From contig NC_088300.1 in the NCBI RefSeq assembly GCF_032854445.1, positions 12,495,191 to 12,559,190 of the forward strand: a stretch of DNA of 64,000 nt. The letters are read 5' to 3'. The notes under the pieces are model-generated. The model was not told where the DNA came from, did no database searches, and saw only the letters and a program-made list of their open reading frames with translations. Each line of letters begins with the position of its first letter. Position 1 is the first letter of the stretch. The DNA is from Liolophura sinensis (lineage: Eukaryota; Mollusca; Polyplacophora; Chitonida; Chitonidae). Made by a program: the position numbers and the translations under genes. This document shows positions 23,505-35,062 of the stretch, piece by piece.

Positions 23505-24299
23505 CAACTCCTGTGTTTATTAGCTGGTAACGTTTCGGTATAGCTCCTAATACCGTTCTCAAACCATATGACATACAGCTTAACTTAGGCATATATATAC
23601 CTATCTAGAGTGATGAATGTTAAGAACAAGTATGACCTGAAAGGTGTGAAAAATAGCAATTAGGTTAGCAACAAGTGAGTTGAGATCAACAAGTATGTGA
23701 AAGGTGTGAAAAAAAATATACAGCGAGTTGAGATCAGCATATTAGTAACTGGGTGGAGGGGTTAAGGCGGTCTAGCTCCAGTTGGATGAGGTGGTCTTAG
23801 GCACTCGGTAGGTGTCTAGCTGGGGGCGGTCTCGTTTTATCACGATGGCTTCCAGTAGTTTGCATTTCTCGTAGTCACTGTTGTTAGTTAAGAGCGGTTT
23901 GACGGAGTCCCATTGAAGTTTGTGACATGAGTGGGCAGCTATGTGGTCACTTAATGCTGACTTTCCATCCATTTTTTCTACTGAAGTTTTATGTTCTCTG
24001 ATTCTGACATTTAACGGTCTGCGGGTTTCTCCGATATAGTGTTGTTGGCATTCACATTTTATACGATAGATGCTTCCCTTAGGTTGCTGTTTGAGCGTGG
24101 ACTGGCGTTTCCTGTGGCTTTTAGGTGGGTCTTTAGGTTGGGGCTGGTGGAGAATGTAGTCCTCATGTTGGGTTTCGACTCCTGGATTCTTTCTATACAC
24201 CCGGAATGTGTATGCCGGGTTGGTCTTGTCTGGTAGGTATTTCATGCCACTAATATCCGTGTTAGTCGGTGGAAACCCCTTTGAGATGGCTGATTTCAT
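23505..24299 (-). mobile_element. Penelope-like retroelement, 3' fragment with GIY-YIG endonuclease
   Basis: The minus-strand frame 24299-23772 (175 codons) encodes a GIY-YIG nuclease of the type fused to Penelope-like reverse transcriptases. SIYRIKCECQQHYIGET carries the two motif tyrosines. RPLNVRIREHK follows with the expected arginine. KLLEAIVIKRD carries the expected glutamate. A basic, proline-rich linker precedes it, and no reverse transcriptase domain is readable upstream, so the copy is 5'-truncated. Downstream (23771-23505) lies a 3' untranslated stretch with the block taccgaaacgttaccagcta on the minus strand, which I associate with this element class. The nuclease frame is uninterrupted, so the insertion may be fairly recent. 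Confidence 0.85.
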
Positions 24300-25880
24300 G
24301 CTGGAGGCTGAAACTAGAACGGGAGATGTTGATCGCTCTCTTAGTTAGTGTTGCTCAAGTACTGTTTTGTATGACCTTTTCCTTTCATCTGTGACCACCA
24401 TACACGCATTTGAAAATACAACCTGAACTAGAGGCTCTCCTTTCCGTTTTGTAGCCATGAGGACGATCGATAGTGGAGATCAAGAAAGGGCAAAAAAATT
24501 GAAAAGTCTTACTTTCAGTGACAACAAATTTTTTAACTAAAACATCCAAAAAAAACATAAAAAGTCAAACTCCATATTTTTATTTTGCCTGATGTTAATA
24601 TTTTTTGATTATTTCCTTTTTATTCAAGGCTTTCTGATTAAGTAAATATGTTTTTAACAGGAACAGTTCCCATAAATTAGATGATTACTCAGTTTGATTT
24701 TAATACCGTTGTCCAATACCGAAAAATCACTGACTCCACTCTTAAAACAAAATATTAACTGGTGTGGCCTTACAGTTTTTTGATATTTCACTCACAAGAT
24801 TTCCCCACTCACAAATCAAAATCCCCCCCCCCCCCCCACCACCACGCCCCACTCGTTCACATGGGGCACGAATTGAGGTCCACCTGTAATTTGGCACCTG
24901 TACATGGTTTAAACACTATTTATTTCAAACCAACGAAAATGGATTGGTGAACAAGCATATTGCATATATGAACACCTCTCCCTTCACACAGTGCATATAC
25001 TGACAATAAACATTGCGTAATAGATGTAATAAGTTATAGTCTTGTAGTCATAATATCTCGATATTCAAAGCATATCTACTAAAACGTGTATTTATTTTCT
25101 TTATTCGAAACCTGTACATCATTTAATATATTTGTTAAATTATACACTTTCAGCCGGAACCACGTAATTCTTGTTCTCCACCACACATGCATATGGTGTG
25201 ATGCTAATGAAGTCACAAATGCTGTATTAAATATAACTGTAGGGATCGTAGCCAATCTTCAATCATGAGAACTTTTCTGATGTTACATATTTAAGTTATG
25301 TTTTAGGGAAATGCTTGATCGTCTTTACTGTCTTCTTGTATGAGGATTATCTCCCCCTGCTGATGACTCTTCTGTATCCAGCAGTGAGAAAAAGCGGAGC
25401 AGACCTACAGTGCAGCAGCACGTTGTGTCGGCTGCCCGGTTGACAGTCCAAGTAGGCAACCACATTTCATATTTATATCATATAGTTTATTGTAATGCAT
25501 TTTATACTCTATTTGTCAAGGTCTGTTTGAATGCATACATTCCAATCATAACTTTCCTGACACGCAGAATGGTGAGAAGCACAGCAACAAAATTGTCCTA
25601 CCCCTGTTCCAATCGCCTGCCCTCTGTCCTGATTTAGGCCTACATGTGTGTACAATAAAACAATGACACATTGTTATTGTAAATACTGGTGATCTTTATA
25701 GTCTTTGATGTATATTCCCAGATCTTACGGTTGGCTGGAGAATGGTGGATGATGACGGTGAAATGGCAAAACTGCCAAACGGGCGCAATTGTTTGCGTGC
25801 TGTATGCTGCAGCCATGCAGATTTGTGAATCAATAATGCAACAAATATATAGGTCTCTCATTACTTTGTCTTAATTTAAA
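24300..25880. other. No recognised gene; poly(C) tract
   Basis: A run of 15 C at about 24823-24837, followed by a CCACCACCACG patch, is the only low-complexity feature. The segment just right of 24300 may hold more of the Penelope-like element, but no motif is readable. Confidence 0.35.
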
Positions 25881-25884
25881 GTTA

Positions 25885-26150
25885 TTTGTTCATTTATTTG
25901 ATTGGCGCTTTACGCAGTCCTCAAGAATATTTCACTTTTAAGACCAGTTTTATGGTGGGAGGAAACCGGGTAGAGCCCAGGGAAACCCACAACTATCCGC
26001 AGGTTGCTCACAGACCTGGCCGACGTGTGGCTGGAGAGTGGCTGGAAGCCAGCATGAGCTTGAACTCACAACGACAGCACTGGTGAGAGGCTCCCAAGTC
26101 ATTGTGCCATGCTGGTGTGTTCACCCCCTCAGCCACAGAGGCCCCTATCC
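25885..26150 (-). repeat. SINE A copy
   Basis: On the minus strand the tRNA-like head begins near 26150 (ggcctctgtggctgaggggg), followed by a gtgagttcaagctcatgctgg block, the body, and a tail with aaatattcttgaggactgcg and an AT-rich end. It lies directly downstream of a SINE B head (26150-26275), making a composite in one orientation. Confidence 0.8.
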
Positions 26151-26275
26151 CCTTCATGCTGAACGCCAAGCGAGGAAGTTACAACATCCTCTGTTAAAGT
26201 CTTAGGTATGACTCGACCCAGGATTGACCCTGGATCTACTGCTTCTGAAGCAGACACTGTGCTATCGGGGCCAGT
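26150..26275 (-). repeat. SINE B partial copy (head region)
   Basis: On the minus strand ggccccgatagcacagtgtc, a box-B-like gggtcaatcctgggtcgagt and the following body match family B. It is cut where SINE A begins. Confidence 0.6.
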
Positions 26276-27020
26276 CACAAGAATGAATTGTAGCATAACC
26301 AGTACACCCAAATTTTCTCTTCCGTCTGAAGTCTAAAAGAAAGTATGTTGGTCAGACAACTTTTAATAGGCTTAATAGCTGAAAAAACAATGGAGATCGA
26401 TCGCCAATAGCAGTATCCCTCCATTAAACTAGAGTATCACTTTCATCATCTCTCCGAGATGCCACATGGAACTAATTTCGTCTTTCGATGGTTTTGACGA
26501 CAGCAATCTCACGTTGGCTTCGAGATTTGCACGCCCAGTAGGGATCCAATTTTACACCAGACACAAACAGATCGCGAGGTGAAGAGGGCTTCTCGGAACA
26601 ATTGCCTCCCATATGATACTTCGCTTCGCTCTCTTAATGCACCAAAGACAGCGCTTTAAACATAAAACATTTTTCGCCAGACACACACAGGCTAATCTTA
26701 CGGATTCTGGTTACTTAACTCACTGTATTAAGCATGTGAGCAAATGTGTCAAAACACCCCAGTCATCACCCTTAACAAACATCAACACATGTGGACACTG
26801 ATTTATTTTCATACAGATCGATTAGGTGTAATCCTGTGCCTTCAAAAGTTGACAATAAGCAAATTAATGGTGCCATGCACCTGCTGTTCTCCGTACTTCT
26901 TCAAAATTTAAACCAGTGGGCATTTACAATGTTTGTTTTTTTAAAAAAGACTAATAAATGGACAACTGTGGATTTCTGAAGGATCTGACACAATTAACAG
27001 CTCTGGCCATTGGTATTAAC
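26276..27020. other. No recognised feature
   Basis: No splice-bounded open frame or named repeat. Confidence 0.35.
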
Positions 27021-27023
27021 AAA

Positions 27024-27128
27024 CTGAGAGTGTATCTGTAGCACTGAGAGTGTATCTGTAGCACTGAGAGTGTATCTGTAGCACTGAGAGTGTATCTGTA
27101 GCACTGAGAGTGTATCTGTAGCACTGAG
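27024..27128. repeat. 20-bp tandem repeat, 5 copies
   Basis: Five virtually identical copies of gagagtgtatctgtagcact. The near-perfect identity suggests recent expansion. Confidence 0.95.
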
Positions 27129-28045
27129 CACAGCTACAGACTTCCATATAACCACCCTGACAACTGTGCTTCTTCTTGTGACAACATTACTCAAATCATT
27201 ACAGGATGAAGATATGGCGCTCATTGTAGGGATAAAAGAGACTTCAACCATGCAGTTAAGCACTCAGCTAACTAACTGAAAATAAATGTCACTCCAGGAA
27301 ATGGGGGAGCAAGGCAAACAGCCACGTGATACATGGATATTATGGAAAACGTGCATGCATTCTCTCCCTACAGGTTTCAGTCATCAGAATGAAGGCTATG
27401 GCCACAAAAGTGGATATAATTTTGTCAAAAATGTACCAACCATACCAAAACTTTAACTAGATCCGTGCCATGTTTGGGTGAAGCCCCTGTAAAGGAAAGA
27501 CAGAGTCCTGAGATTGAGTATGTAATCTCATTTTCATAATAACTGTATGCATAAATCCCTTTAAAAAAAGTGCTTCAATGGTTGAAATGTTGACGACTTG
27601 CAGTACATGTACCTCAATTCACACCACCTGAGCTGCCCTTCTGAAAGAGCTCAAATGAGTGAGCAGTTCAGACAGAATGTATTTCCAGACATCAATGTAC
27701 AAAAGAACCCATCATTTATATGCTTAGCCTGAGAAAACTACCATAACATGACAGCCTAACATATGTATCAGTTGTACCAAAATCTGAAACTCTCTGCCCC
27801 ACAGTATTAACTTTGAAAATGTACACTTTTGAAAACAAAGTATGATACCTTTCAGTTAATTTCAGTGATAGATGCTCCTTGAAACAAGCCAAACAAACAG
27901 CTGGATTAAGAAATCAAACTGCCAAATAGTATTCATTTCTTTACTCAAGTAGTATGCAACACTAAACACTTTTTGCTTTTATACACAAGCATGATGGTCT
28001 TTAGGTTTATGGGAAGAAAAAGGAAATTTTGTATGCATGTGTAAC
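27129..28045. other. No recognised feature
   Basis: AT-rich intronic DNA. Confidence 0.35.
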
Positions 28046-28049
28046 AGGG

Positions 28050-28232
28050 CCATTTTGGCCAGATCAAAAATGGCCTGGTCCACGTGCGAGATATGTGACA
28101 AGATGCGACAAGATCTGCAGATGGTCTTGGGTTTCTCCCATGCTCTGCCCTGTTTCCTCCCTCCATGATGCTGGTCGCCGTAGCACAAGTGAAATATTCT
28201 TGAGTACTGCATAAAATACCAATCAAAGAAAT
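28050..28232 (+). repeat. SINE A, 5'-truncated or diverged copy
   Basis: It contains tctgcagatggtcttgggtt, ccatgatgctggtcgccgt and aaatattcttgagtactgc, ending in an AT-rich tail. Confidence 0.75.
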
Positions 28233-28394
28233 AAATTAATAAACAATAGTCTGGTTGAAGACAACACTTTCACCTGGTGAAAATGAAATTTGGGACAACT
28301 TATAACTTAACCTCATATGAGAAGGAAACCAGAATTCTCAGAGTTATATTTGCAGTCAGTAATTTGACTACGTATAATGAGACACTAATGTTTT

Positions 28395-28620
28395 AAGCGT
28401 TGTGGCGATTCTCCGAAGAGCATCTAAAGACTACCCTGTGAAAATAGTGGGAGGGAACCAGGAACAGCCTACGGGAAACCCACGACCCTCCACAGATTGC
28501 TTCCCATGTGCGACTGTAGAGGAAGCCATCATAAGCTAGACTTGAACTCACAGCGACAACACTGGTGAGAGGTTCGTGAGTCACTATGCTTAGCCAACAC
28601 GATATAAGCCACGGAGACAT
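28395..28620 (-). repeat. SINE A copy
   Basis: On the minus strand the box-B-like gtgagttcaagtctagctta, a ggcttcctctacag block and ggtcgtgggtttcccgtagg match the family. The 3' end is diverged and lacks the intact aaatattcttgag block. Confidence 0.7.
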
Positions 28621-29385
28621 TATTGTCACTGTAAGGAGGCTGTTCAGCCCCAACACTTGACAGCCGGCATACAGACATGAAGTGCATTATATCCAGCTAA
28701 CATTTACCTACTGTTTTCAACTTCATCAGTGAAAATATATCAACCTTTTTTGTCTGATTCAGGAAGTTGTAATGAAAGGTGATTTTTGCTTTGTTTGATG
28801 GGTAGAATGACATTCTACAGGAAAAAAGTACATGCAACTTTCTGACTATATGCAATACTTCATGACGTTTATCTACATGTTTTCATAAAACTTTTGGGAG
28901 GCAAATTTGTGTGTCAGCTACAGTGCACGTGACCAAGGTTTATATCTGTAGGTACAGGGGACAGGATTAGTATTACATGAGTCTCTACAAATGAGTTCGT
29001 TCTGATGAGTTCAACGAGGAGGGCAAAGTTGTAAAACAGGCATCTGACAAATGTCAGCATCAAAACGTCATCTATTCAAATGCTTCAACAAATGAACAAA
29101 GAAGGGACATCCCGACAAAAAGATGTCAGCTATTTCTTGCCAGCCTATAGAAGAATCTCCACTGAGGCAGGTGAATCCTAACCTATTACTAAACGGCTGA
29201 TTTCACAGTGTGGCTGCAGAGTTCATACACCTCCGTACAGACCCGCCAATAACAGCCAATCAGATCACTACCATGGATGTAACACAACCAATGACTAATG
29301 AGTACTAATGACCCACCCGCTGGATCTGTGTCAAGCAGACAGACACGAGCCATCCTCTGATGAACTGTACTGGGTCTCATCCTGT
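28621..29385. other. No recognised feature
   Basis: No coding or repeat signal was recognised. Confidence 0.35.
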
Positions 29386-29387
29386 GA

Positions 29388-30829
29388 CAGACAGGATACC
29401 CAACAGAGGTACAACTGTAACCAGACAGAATACCCAACAGAGGTACAACTGTAGCCAGACAGGATACCCAACAGAGGTACAACTGTAACCAGACAGGATA
29501 CCCAACAGAGGTACAACTGTTACCAGACAGGATACCCAACAAAATACCCAACAGAGGTACAACTGTTACCAGACAGGATACCCAACAGATGTATAACTGT
29601 TACCAGACAGGATACCCAACAGAGGTACAACTGTAACCAGACAGGATACCCAACAGAGGTACAACTGTAACCAGACAGGATACCCAACAGACGTACAACT
29701 GTTACCAGACAGGATACCTAACAAAATACCCAACAGAGGTACAACTGTTACCCGACAGGATACCCAACAGAGGTACAACTGTAACCAGACAGGATACCCA
29801 ACAGAGGTACAACTGTAACCTGACAGGATACCCAACAGAGGTACAACTGTTACCACACAGGATACCCAACAGAGGTACAACGGTTACCACACAGGATACC
29901 CAACAGAGGTACAACTGTTACCACACAGGATACCCAACAGAGGTACAACTGTAACCAGACAGGATACCCAACAGATGTACAACTGTTACCAGACAGGATA
30001 CCCAACACAGGTACAACTGTTACCAGACAAAATACCCAACAGAGGTACAACTGTTACCAGACGGGATACCCAACAAGATACCCAACAGAGGTACAACTAT
30101 TATCAGACAGGATACCCAACAGAGGTACAACTGTAACCAGACAGGATACCCAACAAGATACCCAACAGAGGTACAACTGTTACCAGACAGGATACCCAAC
30201 ACAGGTACAACTGTTACCAGACAGGATACCCAACAGAGGTACAACTGTAACCAGACAGGATACCCAACAGATGTACAACTGTTACCAGACAGGATACCCA
30301 ACACAGGTACAACTGTTACCAGACAGAATACCCAACAGAGGTACAACTGTTACCAGACGGGATACCCAACAAGATACCCAACAGAGGTACAACTATTATC
30401 AGACAGGATACCCAACAGAGGTACAACTGTAACCAGACAGGATACCCAACAAGATACCCAACAGAGGTACAACTGTTACCAGACAGAATACCCAACACAG
30501 GTACAACTGTTACCAGACAGGATACCCAACAGAGGTACAACTGTTACCAGACGGGATACCCAACGAGATACCCAACAGAGGTACAACTATTACCAGACAG
30601 GATACCCAACAGAGGTACAACTGTAACAAGACAGGATACCCAACAAGATACCCAACAGAGGTACAACTGTTACCAGACAGGATACCCAACAGAGATACAA
30701 TGGTTACCAGACAGGATACCCAACAGAGGTACAATTGTTACCACACAGGATACCCAACAGAGATACAACGGTTACCAGACAAAATACCCAACAGACGTAC
30801 AACTGTTACCAGACAGGATACCCAACTGT
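29388..30829. repeat. 34-bp minisatellite, about 42 copies, with compound units
   Basis: The consensus is acccaacagaggtacaactg followed by ttaccagacaggat. About ten units carry an extra short insertion (acaagatacccaac type), giving longer compound units at roughly 29540, 29720, 30070, 30150, 30370, 30450, 30565 and 30645. The segment around 30055-30180 recurs almost unchanged around 30355-30480, indicating block duplication. Minus-strand frames remain open over short stretches only because the unit lacks stops. Confidence 0.95.
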
Positions 30830-30834
30830 TACAC

Positions 30835-31384
30835 ATGACTACAACAACATGACAGCCTAATATCAGCCACACTGTCCTGTAGGAGTTCAGTTCATTAAGC
30901 GCTGTTACCTCAGCAAGTTCACCACCTGATTGCACCCATCCATGAATGGCCAGAATACATACATGTATGTGTTAATTCATCCAACCTTGAATCACTGGTA
31001 ATAACCCCAGTCACCCCTGTGAAGTGTAGCAGCCAAAGTACATCATAAAGCACCAATATAACATGCAATGCACTAAAGACCCTTTGGCTTTAAGGAATAT
31101 TGAGAGAGATAGTGCACTTACCTTTACTTAAAGTAAAGGAGGCAGACCTCCTCCTTTGAAGTTAAAAAAAACATTAGTTAACAGTTCTTCCAATGTAAAT
31201 GCTACAGTACACATGTGGTACAAGTTGAATGAAAAAAGCCAAAATGAATATCGACATGTCATGCCCATCACAAAATTATAACCCCCTCATGACACTGACA
31301 AGTTTCATTCAGGAGTGTTTCAATGGCAGCCAACACAACAAAGATCAAGACAAAGAAAACATGTAACCTTCACCAGTGTGAGAC
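30835..31384. other. No recognised feature apart from a small palindrome
   Basis: A small inverted repeat (cctttacttaaagtaaagg, about 31122-31140) and an adjacent ggaggcagacctcc hairpin are present. Nothing else was recognised. Confidence 0.4.
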
Positions 31385-31409
31385 ATGCGTAAAGAGGATC
31401 TCAATATTC

Positions 31410-33085
31410 TGTGCAATTGTTATGACCAAACATCACACTTGACACTGACCAACCACCATAATGTGCTGTGCAATTGTCTTGGCCAAACATCACACTTGGC
31501 ACTGACCAACCACCATAATGTGCTGTGCAATTGTCTTGACCAAACATCACACTTGGCACTGACCAACCACCACAGTGTGGTGTGCAATTGTTATGACCAA
31601 ACATCACACTTGGCACTGACTAACCACCATAATGTGATGTGCAATTGTCTTGACCAAACATCACACTTGGCACTGACCAACCACCACAATGTGGTTCGCA
31701 ATTGTTATGACCAAACATCACACTTGACACTGACCAACCACCATAATGTGCTGTGCAATTGTTATGACCAAACATCACACTTGACATTGACCAACCACCA
31801 CAATGTGCTGTGCAATTGTTATGACCAAACATCACACTTGGCACTAACCAACCACCACAATGTGGTGTGCAATTGTTATGACCAAACATCACACTTGACA
31901 CTGACCAACCACCACAATGTGTTGCGCAACTGTTATGACCAAACATCACACTTGACACTGACCAACCACCATAATGTGGTGTGCAATTGTTATGACCAAA
32001 CATCACACTTGACACTGACCAACCACCACAATGTGTTGCGCAATTGTTATGACCAAACATCACACTTGACACTGACCAACCACCACAATGTGTTGCGCAA
32101 CTGTTATGACCATACATCACACTTGGCACTGACCAACCACCATAATGTGGTGTGCAACTGTTATGACCAAACATCACACTTGACACTGACCAACCACCAC
32201 AATGTGGTGTGCAATTGTTATGACCAAACATCACACTTTACACTGACCAACCACCACAATGTGCTGTGCAATTGTCTTGACCAAACATCACACTTGGCAC
32301 TAACCAACCACCACAATGTAGTTCGCAATTGTTATGATCAAACATCACACTTGACACTGACCAACCACCATAATGTGGTGTGCAATTGTTATGACCAAAC
32401 ATCACACTTGGCACTGACCAACCACCATAATGTGCTGTGCAATTGTCTTGACCAAACATCATACTTGGCACTAACCAACCACCACAATGTGGTGTGCAAT
32501 TATGACCAAACATCACACTTGACACTGACCAACCACCATAATGTGTTGTGCAATTGTTATGACCAATCATCACACTTGGCACTGACCAACCACCACAGTG
32601 TGGTTCGCAATTGTCTTGATCAAACATCACGCTTGACACTGACCAACCACCATAATGTACTGCACAATTGTTATGACCAAACATCACACTTGGCACTAAC
32701 CAACCATCATAATGTGCTGTGCAATTGTCTTGACCAAACATCACACTTGGCACTAACCAACCACCACAATGTGGTTCGCAATTGTTATGACCAAACATCA
32801 CGCTTGACACTGACCAACCACCACAATGTGCTGTGCAATTGTTATGACCAAACATCACACTTGACACTGACCAACCACCATAATGTGGTGTGCAATTGTT
32901 ATGACCAAACATCACACTTGGCACTGACCAACCACCACAGTGTGGTGTGCAATTGTTATGACCAAACATCACACTTGACACTGACCAACCACCATAATGT
33001 GGTGTGCAATTGTTATGACCAAACATCACACTTGGCACTGACCAACCATCATAATGTGCTGTGCAATTGTTATGACCATACCACA
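31410..33085. repeat. 57-bp minisatellite, ~29 copies, open in one frame on each strand
   Basis: The unit is caattgttatgaccaaacat, cacacttgacactgaccaac and caccataatgtgctgtg, 57 bp or exactly 19 codons. The plus-strand frame is open from an ATG at 31385 to 33121 (578 codons), giving a CNCYDQTSHLTLTNHHNV-type repeat. The minus strand is also open in one frame for long stretches (GHNNCTPHCGGWSVSSVMF type). One unit (near 32505) has lost exactly 3 nt, which keeps the frame. No signal peptide, splice context or known family was recognised. The default reading is a minisatellite whose unit happens to be a multiple of 3. It sits in intron 2 of the B3GALNT2-like gene, on the opposite strand to that gene's sense. 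Confidence 0.95.
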
Positions 33086-33189
33086 GTAGTGGAACAGGAG
33101 TGGTCTTCAAAACAGCATTAAGACTTTAAACAGTTCAACAAACACTGTCACCGAAGACTCATACATAATGAGAGTGGAATCATGTATAA

Positions 33190-34260
33190 TGGATAGGTAC
33201 GTCACCAGGTAATGCAGCTGACAAATTTAGACCCTAAGCGAGACATGTCACCAGGTAATACAGCTGACAAAGACTCGTCACCAGGTAATGCAGCTGACAA
33301 AGTTTAATCATAAGTGAAACACGTCACCAGGTAATGCAGCAAAGTTAGACCCTAAGTGAGACACATCACCAGGTAATACGGCTGACAAAGTTAGACCCTA
33401 AGTGAGACTTGTCACCAGGTAATGCAGCTGACAAAGTTAGACCCTAAGTGAGACATGTCACCAGGTAATACAGCTGACAAAGACTCGTCACCAGGTAATG
33501 CAGCTGACAAAGTTTAATCATACATGAGACGTGTCACCAGGTAATGCAGCAGACAAAGTTAGACCCTAAGTGAGACACGTCACCAGTTAATATGGCTGAC
33601 AAAGTTAGACCCTAAGTGAGACTCGTCACCAGGTAATGCAGCTGACAAAGTTAGACCCTAAGCGAGACATGCCACCAGGTAATACAGCTGACAAAGACTC
33701 GTCACCAGGTAATGCAGCTGACAAAGTTTAATCTTAAGTGAGACACGTCACCAGGTAATGCAGCAGACAAAGTTAGACCCTAAGTGAGACATGTCACCAG
33801 GTAATACAGCTGACAAAGACTCGTCACCAGGTAATGCAGCTGACAAAGTTTAATCATAAGTGAGACACATCACCAGGTAATGCAGCAGACAAAGTTAGAC
33901 CCTAAGTGAGACACGTCACCAGTTAATACGGCTGACAAAGTTAGACCCTAAGTGAGACTCGTCACCAGGTAATACAGCTGACACCTCTAGGCACCTCACC
34001 CGGTGATACACCTGACAAGCTAAGGCACAAATCAAGTTGAGAGGCTCAGGCCCCAAGCTCGACAAAGTTAGACCAGAAGCTAGACACATCACCAGGTAGT
34101 GCAGCTGACAAACTCAGACTCTAGGCCCCTCACACTGGGATCCAGCTGACAAACTAAAACCCTAATCCAGTTGAGAGGCTCAGACTCTAAGCTCGACATC
34201 TTACAAGGTAATCAAGCTAACTTAAACCCTAAGCTAGACACCTCACACGATAATCTGGCA
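33190..34260. repeat. Compound minisatellite (46-bp and 30-bp units)
   Basis: Long units of the type gtcaccaggtaatgcagctg, acaaagttagaccctaagtg and agacac alternate with short units (gtcaccaggtaatgcagctg then acaaagactc). The order long-long-short repeats as a higher-order block about three times between 33200 and 33960. Units become diverged after 33980. Confidence 0.9.
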
Positions 34261-34335
34261 GAAAACTTGATAACTCATCAAATACGTGTTTCGAGGAATA
34301 AGACAGCTTTGGGGAATAAAACAGGCAATATTACT

Positions 34336-34410
34336 TTGTCAGCTGTATTACCAGGTGAGGTGCCTAGAGCCTGAGTTTGTCAGCTGTATCACTGGGTGAG
34401 GTGCCTACTA
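34336..34410. repeat. Inverted copy of the preceding minisatellite's diverged units
   Basis: The stretch gtcagctgtattaccaggtg...aggtgcctagagcctgagtt is the reverse complement of the diverged units at 33975-34015 and 34100-34160. The array is therefore capped by units in opposite orientation. Confidence 0.8.
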
Positions 34411-34960
34411 CTACCTGTGACACAAAAGAGCTTGATAGTGCTGGACACAGAACAAGACTAATGTTCTCCCCTAACAGTATGTTCAACCAATACATAATCC
34501 AATTATCAGAAGAGCCTTACCTCAATCGCTAGCCTATTGTTCTTATATTGCACTACAACAGATTTACCCCTTTACAAAGCAGGGGTTATGATGTTGCTCC
34601 TCATGGCCCCGTCATTGGAACCATGTGTTTACAGGGACTGTATTAACCTCTGCTATTTTCTGAACTTGAGACATGACATTTCATAGAATGAGTAATTATC
34701 ACACAGACTGGGTGTATGTCTTATGGAGAGTGTAAGTAACAAGAGGTAAAATAATAGCTTTGGCTTTTAAATAAGACATCACCTGAGACACAGACATTCG
34801 CCAGGGAAGACAGCTTTTTGATTTGCATGGAGATCGCTTTTTTGATAAACAAGGAGATCATTTACAAACTGACCATATGGAGCTCCTGTTTTTGATAAAC
34901 TACAAACAAAATGTTATTCTGGAAGATCGGATTTGCTCAAACTTCAGACACAGGCGTTAC
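34411..34960. other. No recognised feature
   Basis: No coding or repeat signal was recognised. Confidence 0.35.
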
Positions 34961-34967
34961 ATCTGCT

Positions 34968-35062
34968 TAAGTCTGCCAGCAACCTGCCGATGGTCTTGGG
35001 TTTTCCCCTGAGCTTTGCCAAGTCTGCTCCCAGTGTCATGTTGGTCGCCGTCGTATAACTCC
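34968..35062 (+). repeat. SINE A fragment
   Basis: It contains gccagcaacctgccgatggt and tgttggtcgccgtcgtataa. The head and terminal tail are absent. Confidence 0.65.

Noticed and set aside
29189-30935. A ladder of minus-strand open frames (LLGILSGYSCTSVGYPVW type)
   Set aside because: They are readings of the 34-bp minisatellite, broken and restarted by compound units. There is no sign of a gene.
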